Assembly: GCA_963681505.1 (NCBI GenBank)
Contig: OY811971.1
Span: 2,655,730 to 2,719,729, forward strand
Direction of reading: 5' to 3'
DNA: 64,000 nt
DNA from: Eunapius fragilis
Taxonomy: Eukaryota > Porifera > Demospongiae > Spongillida > Spongillidae
This document shows, piece by piece, positions 57,835 through 64,000 of the stretch (positions within the stretch are counted from its first letter, which is position 1; each line of letters starts with the position of its first letter). Below the pieces are notes generated by a model that saw nothing but the letters and a program-made list of their open reading frames with translations, did not search any database and had not been told where the DNA came from. Both the position numbers and the translations under genes were made by a program.

Positions 57835-58290
57835 ACACTGTCAGCCAGAGTGGACCTGTAACCATGGCTACCTCTGCTATACCTGTAACCACAGCTTCAC
57901 CTACCATGCCTATGACATCTGTTACTATGGCTACCCCTGGCACATCGTTTAAACCAGTAACCATGGTTACCCCTACCGTACCTACATGAATTAGACTGAT
58001 CACCATGCCGACTACCAACTTTTCATAGTTGTTGGAAGTCGTATGGTATTACACATGGATGGTACCTCTGTCCTCCTAGATACCCAGAGGTGCCTGTCTG
58101 AGCACATCACATGAGCGTGCCCCTCCTCCCCCAGAATGTGTGGAGGTGGTTGAGACTGGTTGTGATGGTCCGGGGGAGAGACAAGGTCCCAGAGAAGGTG
58201 ACAAGCAGTAGTGAGAGCGAGGGACTGAAAGACTTCAAATGCTTCAGAAAGGTGCAGCATAAGGATTAAAGATGACGGTGGGTAAGTGAG
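57835..58290 (+). pseudogene. Nibrin-like gene fragment, copy 9 (linker and exon A)
   Basis: The linker block PVTMATSAIPVTTASPTMPM (57860-57985) precedes exon A, which starts near 58079 and contains the VVVRGRDKVPEKVTSSSE block and an intact-frame GLKDFKCFRKVQHKD. This is the best-preserved MRE11-binding-like motif on the plus strand. Exons B and C do not follow; a microsatellite begins within 50 bp. Confidence 0.52.
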
Positions 58291-58904
58291 GGTTAAGGAT
58301 GCAAGAGGTAATTTGAGACATTCATAGCATATACATACATGTGTACATATATACATACATACATAATAATAATAATAATAATATTCCATCGCAACTGTAC
58401 ATATACATGTCATACACGCATACAATACAGTCACGTTTGGGGAGAAGAAACAGTGGGGGACACAAATATAGTTGTAACGTCCACGCAAGACACCAACACA
58501 ACACCATATACTACGCCGTTCGAAACCTGGGCTTTATTTGCTCAGTGGAGCCACGGTGAGCGCGTCCGTTCATATTTTCAAACCAACAAATCGTTCAATC
58601 TTCTATCTCAACTCCAAACAGCCTTCACACACACTAGGACACAAACTTTCTCGTTTTATGAGATGTAGCAATGTTGCCGGTCAGTGGTTCGGTTGACGCG
58701 ATGGAAAAAAAAAACGTGTAGCTCCAGATAGAGCGCACCACTCAGGAACTGTCTTCTCGAGAAGAGCCGAATAGATCTCAGATGGTAGCGGCATGACGGG
58801 GCCAGCGAATAAACCACTTTACACGTGGCAGCGTAGTAATAGGAACGGGGGCAAGGGAGAAAATCCAATGCCATGAGCCGACCATCATCTACGCGCCACG
58901 CGGA
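58291..58904. other. No recognised gene
   Basis: (TAA)n at 58360-58382 is the only clear structure. A short plus-strand frame (58339-58668) reads through the microsatellite and has no domain. Confidence 0.4.
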
Positions 58905-59105
58905 TGTACATACATACATACATACATACATACATACATACATACATACATACATGCATACATATACATACATACATACATACATACATACATACATACA
59001 TACATACATACATACATACATACATACACATGTACATACATACATACATACATACACATGTACATACATACATACATACACACATACATACATACATACA
59101 TACGT
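58905..59105 (+). repeat. (CATA)n microsatellite
   Basis: About 48 tetranucleotide units with a few CATG/CACA variants. The repetitive frames on both strands are artefacts of it. Confidence 0.98.
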
Positions 59106-59189
59106 AAATACAGCAAACCTCAACCACAAGACCTGCAAACGTACTCTATGCATATTAGGTGCAAAACCCTAATTTTGTTTGAGGCAGTT

Positions 59190-59360
59190 GCGCAACTTTG
59201 TGTTGATTTTGGTATAATTTCATGGACTGCGTGTTAAATAACTTACGTCAGATGTCTTCGCTGATACTACAAAGGGAAGGTGTTTTGTGTAGTAGTTCTG
59301 CTTATGGTACAGTCATAGTTAAGCCAAATATTTGGTTGTGTGCTTTGAACGTAATAACTC
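59190..59360 (-). repeat. Inverted fragment of the zinc-finger flank repeat
   Basis: Reverse complement of about 55530-55700 (caaatatttggctcaac, ctttccctttgtggtatcag). It is followed by the gttggaagtcttatggtattacac repeat that precedes nibrin-like fragments. Confidence 0.6.
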
Positions 59361-59544
59361 ATCAGTTGTGGCTATCCCAGTTGCTGAGATTGAATTTTCA
59401 CTGTTATGTCATTAGCGTACACTTAATCACTCTACACCTTCACATGACCACCATACCATGCCGACTGCCTCCTTGTCATTGTGGTTGGAAGTCTTATGGT
59501 ATTACACATGGATGGTACCTCTGTCGTCATAGGTACTCAGAGTA

Positions 59545-60022
59545 CTAAGAAGAACAGTCCCTCCTCAACCATCAGGCCTGTTGTTTTCCCAGCAGGCTGA
59601 TGGTCTGGGGACCAGAAAGAGGACTAGGGGACAACTGATGAGAGAGGAGTCCCCTGATGAAGGGGAATCCCCTGATTTGGAATCTGAGGTGAAGCGACAT
59701 TGTGTGACCTTAAGCTCCACCCACCAAGCCACTGTTGCAACCAAGGGGGCTTCCCCTCCTAGCGTGATGGATGGGGTGGAGGATCAGGTAGCACGTAAGG
59801 AGACAAGACATACACCCAAGTTGGCTGCCTGGTGTGAAGGGGAACATCCTCCTCAGAGCCAAAGGACAATGGAGCCTTCTGGTGGAGAAGGGAAGGCCAG
59901 TACTACTACTGCCGCTGTTACTACCAGGTCAGCTGCAAAGTCAGTAGCACTTGGAGGACTTGTAACCTCTCCGCCTGTAACCATGGCTACCTGTACTATC
60001 CCTGTAACCACATCTACAGCTT
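59545..60022 (+). pseudogene. Nibrin-like linker fragment, copy 10 (longest open stretch)
   Basis: A 147-codon open frame (59581-60024) reads QQADGLGTRKRTRGQLMREE, SPDEGESPDLESEVKRHC, THQATVATKGASPPSVMDGV, TRHTPKLAAWCEGEHPPQSQ, TMEPSGGEGKAST, TTRSAAKSVALGGLVTSPP and VTMATCTIPVTT. Composition is Ser/Thr/Pro/Glu-rich with basic patches, as in a disordered linker. Runs straight into an inverted minisatellite, which supplies the stop. Confidence 0.45.
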
Positions 60023-60345
60023 AGTGAAGGTGGAGTGTGTGATTGGTGAGGGTGGAGTGTGTGATTGGTGAGGGTCATGTGTGTAATTGGTGAAGGTCTT
60101 GTGTTTGATGAGGGTGGAGTGTGTGATTGGTTAGGGTACAGTGTGTGATTGGTTTGTTTGGATTGTGTGAGTGATGATGGTGGAGTGTATGATTGGTGGA
60201 GGGTGGGGTATGATTGGTGAGGGTGTGGTGTGTGATTGTTAAGGGTGGAGTGTGTGATTTGTGAGTATGGAGTGTAATTGGTGAGGGTGGAGTGTGATTG
60301 GTGAGGGTGGAGTGCGTGATTGGTGAGGGTGGAGTGTGTGTTGAG
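60023..60345 (-). repeat. Minisatellite, ~20-bp unit, opposite orientation
   Basis: About 16 units of attggtgagggtggagtgtg, the complement of the unit at 16797, 27286 and 29380. Again followed by gatcaatggaac. Confidence 0.9.
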
Positions 60346-60394
60346 GTAGCGGTATGATCAATGGAACTTGGGAGACGTGAGAGGGAAGATGAGT

Positions 60395-60605
60395 GATGTA
60401 GGGAACTCTGAAGAAGCACATGCTTATCCATACACATGAAAAGATTCTTTAAGTGGGAAGGCATTTGGTCAAAAGGCAAATCTGAAGAAGCACATGGTTG
60501 TCCACACAGGAGCCAAAAGATTCTAGTGTACTATTTGCAACAAGCATTATTCGTACAGATCAAGTCTCATATACCATCGCAATGATCGAGTGTTTCTGCA
60601 CACTA
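60395..60605 (+). pseudogene. Degraded zinc-finger fragment
   Basis: Pieces of three fingers (KKHMLIHTHEK, GKAFGQKANLKKHMVVHTGA, CTICNKHYSYRSSL) separated by frameshifts and a stop, with the tail missing. Same family as the gene at 56281. Confidence 0.75.
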
Positions 60606-60775
60606 GCACATTACGTGAAACAGAATAATATGTCCGTGTAATCAGATTTTAAAGGTTAATTTTGTACTCTGTGACTATTTTTTCACTTTGATATTCTATA
60701 TAAACTACACTGAATTTAAAGCAGTTTAAATGCTAGTTAACATGAGGGTAGATACATAAGAATTTATACTCAGTT
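60606..60775. other. No recognised feature
   Basis: Short AT-rich stretch between a zinc-finger fragment and a nibrin-like fragment. Confidence 0.35.
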
Positions 60776-61470
60776 GTGGTCTCAGGTCTAGCACAGCTAG
60801 GCGCTTATTCTACACTACTACTGTATGGAGATGTTACAGACCACGCACACTCTACGTTGGTACCGTGTCCCACGAAGGATGGTGGTGCTGTTGACAAGGA
60901 GGAAGAACTCATTGACGACCTGTTTGAGTCCGCTGATCTTGAGCCTGTCCTACAACACGGGGCCCCAAGCTCATCCTTCAAGTCCCTATTTAACCCTGAG
61001 AGCATTGTCCCCTCCTCCACTCAGCGCTCAGTAAACATGGCTGCAGATGTGTCCAGATAGCAGTGTGGGCAGTGTGCTCTGTCATGCCCACGTCCCTGGG
61101 GAGCAGTGGTGGTGGTAGTGTGATGTCTGCCCTGTTCAGGGGTAAGAGGAAGGCAAGCGATGGTGGTGTTGGGGAGAGCAGGAGCAAGAGGCCGTGCTCT
61201 GGTGGTGAGGAGGCTGGTGGGTCAAGTGGTTCTAAATAGAGCACATCTGCCGAAGGAGCAGTGGCCACCCCCAGCATTAAAGGACACACCATCACTGCTG
61301 TTGTATCCAAACAAGCTGACCACACTACCAGTGATGTGGTGCCGAAAAAGGATAGTCCCCATCAGGCTCCAGCAGGCTGATGGTCTGGGGACCCGGATTG
61401 GGACAAGGGGACAACTGATAAGCGAGGAGTCCCTCAATGTAGAGGGAATCCCCTGATATTGGGCCTATGA
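60776..61470 (+). pseudogene. Nibrin-like linker fragment, copy 11
   Basis: An open frame (60776-61060) carries STLVPCPTKDGGAVDKEEEL, IDDLFESADLEPVLQHGAPS and SLFNPESIVPSSTQRSVNMA. After a frame change come the GKRKASDGG-like and SGSK blocks, ALKDTP, and finally LQQADGLGTRIGTRGQLISE (about 61368). It overlaps in content with copies 4 and 10, which helps to order the linker exons. Confidence 0.45.
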
Positions 61471-61589
61471 AGTGAAATGACATCTATGGTCCCTGCTCCA
61501 TAAGCCACCGCCTGGGGTGTTCCCTCCTAGTGCAGTGGATGGGGAGGAGGATCATGTCGCACCTAAAAAGACAAGGCATACATCGGCAT

Positions 61590-61865
61590 GGCTGTGATGA
61601 TGGTGCAGGGGGGGTGTAGTGGTGATCATATGATAAAGCTATTTATAACTAGCTTGGCAGGGTTAACCAAGGCTTGTGGGTCTGGTGGAGCACATAGAGA
61701 CGTCAGATGAAGTCCAACAGTGGTTGATGGAGCAGGAGGGGGTGAGTGTCACTATGTGTGGGTGTGGCCAAACATCACATGACTGCCTCTGCCCCATTTG
61801 AGAGAACATGAGGCAGAGATTGATGTTATTTTTAGGACTACATGAATATCGACTAATCGCGACTA
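61590..61865 (+). pseudogene. Nibrin-like gene fragment, copy 12 (exons B and C only)
   Basis: Exon B has lost bases after its first codons and is out of frame, but retains the tail QQWLMEQEG and the GTGAGT donor (61743). Exon C reads through a small deletion to a changed end (ttttaggactacatga). Non-functional. Confidence 0.5.
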
Positions 61866-62027
61866 AGAAAAACAGAATCGGTTATTTCGACTAAAGGCAA
61901 TCGGTAACCTGCTATTCTACTAATTATAAGTGCATAGTCGACCGAATAGGTAATCGCGAATAACCGATTAACCTACAAAACCTGAAAATCGGTTACACAC
62001 CCTAGTTGAGGAGGATCATGTCAAACT
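61866..62027. repeat. Small repeat rich in cgattaa/taatcg
   Basis: Contains several copies of tatcgac/gtaatcgcgaata and aatcggtta in both orientations between 61845 and 61995, suggesting a small palindromic element. Not further identified. Confidence 0.4.
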
Positions 62028-62172
62028 TAAGGAGACTCCCAAGATGGCTGCCTGGTGTGAAGGGGAACATCCTCCTCAGAGCCAAAGGACAATGGAGCCT
62101 TCTGGTGGAGAAGGGAAGGCCAGTACTACTGCTGCTGCTGTTACTACCAGGTCAGCTGCAAAATCAGTAGCA
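62028..62172 (+). pseudogene. Nibrin-like linker fragment, copy 13
   Basis: The single block KMAAWCEGEHPPQSQRTMEP, then TTRSAAKSVAP, differing little from 59830-59950. After 62175 the similarity ends. Confidence 0.45.
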
Positions 62173-62289
62173 CCTACGTACATTGCACCTTCTGAAAGTA
62201 GGCCTACTGTAGAAAATGGATTAGCAATTGGTAGCAGACCGCCATATGCCCAAAATGTGATTGGTTATATATAGATCCTAGCTTGTTAA

Positions 62290-64000
62290 TTGAGAAGACA
62301 TCAAAATATAATAATATATACACTTGCATGCAATCTAGTAAGGATCAATACATTAGATACAGGTTATCGTGGAAGTTCAACAACATAAAAGATGTCCCTT
62401 TTCCTGCTTGAGCTAGAACACAACGACCTGCAAATCTCCGGGGACTAATGATTTTATCCTGTTCATAAAACTTATTAACCATGTAAAGTTTAATTTATCT
62501 AGCTCAGGTGATTTAAGAGACATCCAATTGACATATGACCCCGTATTTCTTCTTGCTGACCGTCATGTCTCAATGTGATGCAGATTCGGAAGAAAAACTG
62601 AATGCAACCCTAGTATGGATGCATTTCACTATTTTCATTAAGTACAAACATTGCTTTAACAATCGACTGATCCTCTATCAGTGGAGTTAAACTCTGAAGA
62701 GTACACATAATCATTGACGACACAACGTCCAAATTAGTCCATCCTAGGATGTATATGTACTTCTGCATCATATGTATTCTTACAAAACTCCGCTACTAGT
62801 TCTTCATAAAACATTCTGTCAATCTTCAGGTTGCATTTACTGGGATGTAACAACTCAATGGGCCAATCAACAACATTGCCTTGATCAATCTTTCTCTGAA
62901 ATGCAAAGCGCAAATCCGGGGGGTCTTGAAGTATGGAGTTTAAGTGCCTTATGCGATAGGCAACTGGAGATTCTATCGCTGTAACACTTCTCAAGCTCTT
63001 AGGCACATCTGATGATGATGGAATTACAGGTAGAGTAGAACTAGCATATGAAAATTGTAGCAACATTCTATTCATAATTTGTGGCACAATGCTTACTTTG
63101 CTGTTTGGAAAATCCAGCTAGAAATTAATTTATGCGTTCATATCCAAAACACCAATAACCATGAGGAGGTCCGAGGTCTGCTATTACATCTGGAATGTGT
63201 AACGCCATATGATAATCGATTGACACTTCCCATTGTCCATGAGCAGCTTTGAAGCACTTATGATGGTCGTGAAGCAATTTATACAATGTTGCAATTTCTT
63301 CATTATTAATGATAGGTTGTGAAATAAACTCAACAATTTGACAGAGTAACAGCATTGATTGGTAAGCTTTGTCTGATATCAATCCAATGAAGCATGGTGG
63401 AGCACATATGCAAGCTAGGTTTTTCCACTGTTGCGCTGTTAGTTCTGTCAGACCACCTGATTTGTTGAATAGGTTTGTTGGCAGCCTTCCAAGATCATAC
63501 GGAATTCTTATTTGTTTAATGCGCCTTTGAAATTCAGTGATATTATTTGCTGAAAAGCACAATTTGACTTCATTATATGTACCATTCCCAAAAGAAATGT
63601 ATGCATGGGATCAGTTATCATCATTAATTTGTATAATGTCAAAAAATTCCAGTCGAAGTAATTCAGTGTATTGAACACCATTTTTCTTCTGAATGGCTTG
63701 GGCTTCTGCCTTTGAACAAGCACTTTGATACTCTTTGGCTTGAATTCTAACTTCAAGTTGTTCCATTGTCCTGCCCGTTGCTTCAGAACATGCAAAGTAG
63801 CTCATTTCACCACTAGCACCTCTAGTTGAAGGTTCTCTTTCAGCACTAAATGTACAATGGGAGCACCCAAGATCAGCCTTATAACCCAAGAATTGAGAAA
63901 CCTTCCTCAAAGCTGGCATATCACAAGACACCCCAAGAAGCGCAGCTCTAATGACAGTTCCTGTTGGATGCAGTGGAACACCATTCCACTATAATATCAA
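62290..64000 (-). pseudogene. CACTA/tnp2-like transposase, C-terminal part, extends past window
   Basis: From the right edge: SCDMPALRKVSQFLGYKADL, GCSHCTF; then ELLRLEFFDI and TDPMHTFLLGMV (the DPMH motif of Transposase_21); KQIRIPYDLGRLP; LTAQQWKNLACICAPPC; YKLLHDHHKCF; and the DUF4218-like IPDVIADLGPPHGYWCFGYE. Then a TAA stop and a frame change before VPQIMNRMLLQF and VVDWPIELLHPSK. Weak similarity continues to about 62400. At least three frameshifts and one stop show it is dead. The N-terminus lies beyond base 64000. Confidence 0.78.

Overview
This window is eukaryotic nuclear DNA, most likely from a soft-bodied marine invertebrate; a sponge would fit, but I cannot name a species. The evidence is spliceosomal introns (some only 50-90 bp) with GT..AG borders, C2H2 zinc-finger genes, a galectin gene, a BEL/Pao retrotransposon, and hAT, pogo, Ginger and CACTA-type DNA transposons. 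Most of the window is duplicated or transposon-derived sequence, and only about four loci look like plausible host genes.

Layout. 1-1345: a decayed hAT-like transposase. 2045-9000: the 3' end of a nibrin (NBN)-like gene copy, split by a nearly complete 6-kb BEL/Pao retrotransposon (2463-8460, minus strand, target duplication GCAGT). 9970-11047: a two-exon C2H2 zinc-finger gene. 11150-16260: two more degraded nibrin-like copies, a dead zinc-finger copy and a KDM5-like exon fragment. 16797-17196: a ~20-bp minisatellite. 17145-32988: a 15.8-kb block with a zinc-finger gene on the minus strand, a Ginger transposon carrying Ulp1-like protease and PHD domains, nibrin-like fragments, minisatellites and a pogo-like transposase. 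After a 200-N gap (32989-33188) the whole block is present again, practically unchanged, at 33189-49028. This is most simply an undetected overlap between two neighbouring contigs, so the real locus is probably about 16 kb shorter. 49029-53000: single-copy sequence with a secreted tandem-CRD galectin gene flanked and invaded by foldback elements. 53900-62200: a third zinc-finger gene and further nibrin-like pieces, minisatellites and microsatellites. 62290-64000: the decayed C-terminal part of a CACTA/tnp2 transposase running off the right edge.

The organising theme is a mosaic of two amplified gene families. One is a C2H2 zinc-finger family with the unusual inter-finger linker TQEKNYQ and a shared tail. 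The other is a set of incomplete copies of a nibrin-like DNA-repair gene. The identifying nibrin features are an MRE11-binding-like motif (DFKxFRK), a conserved MPRIVG..EVQQWLMEQ exon and an FxF/Y-type C-terminus (EAEIDYIFRFT-stop). Copies occur in both orientations, are often joined to each other, and nearly all carry frameshifts or stops, so they look like non-functional duplicates. All functional statements come from reading the translations by eye; no searches were run.
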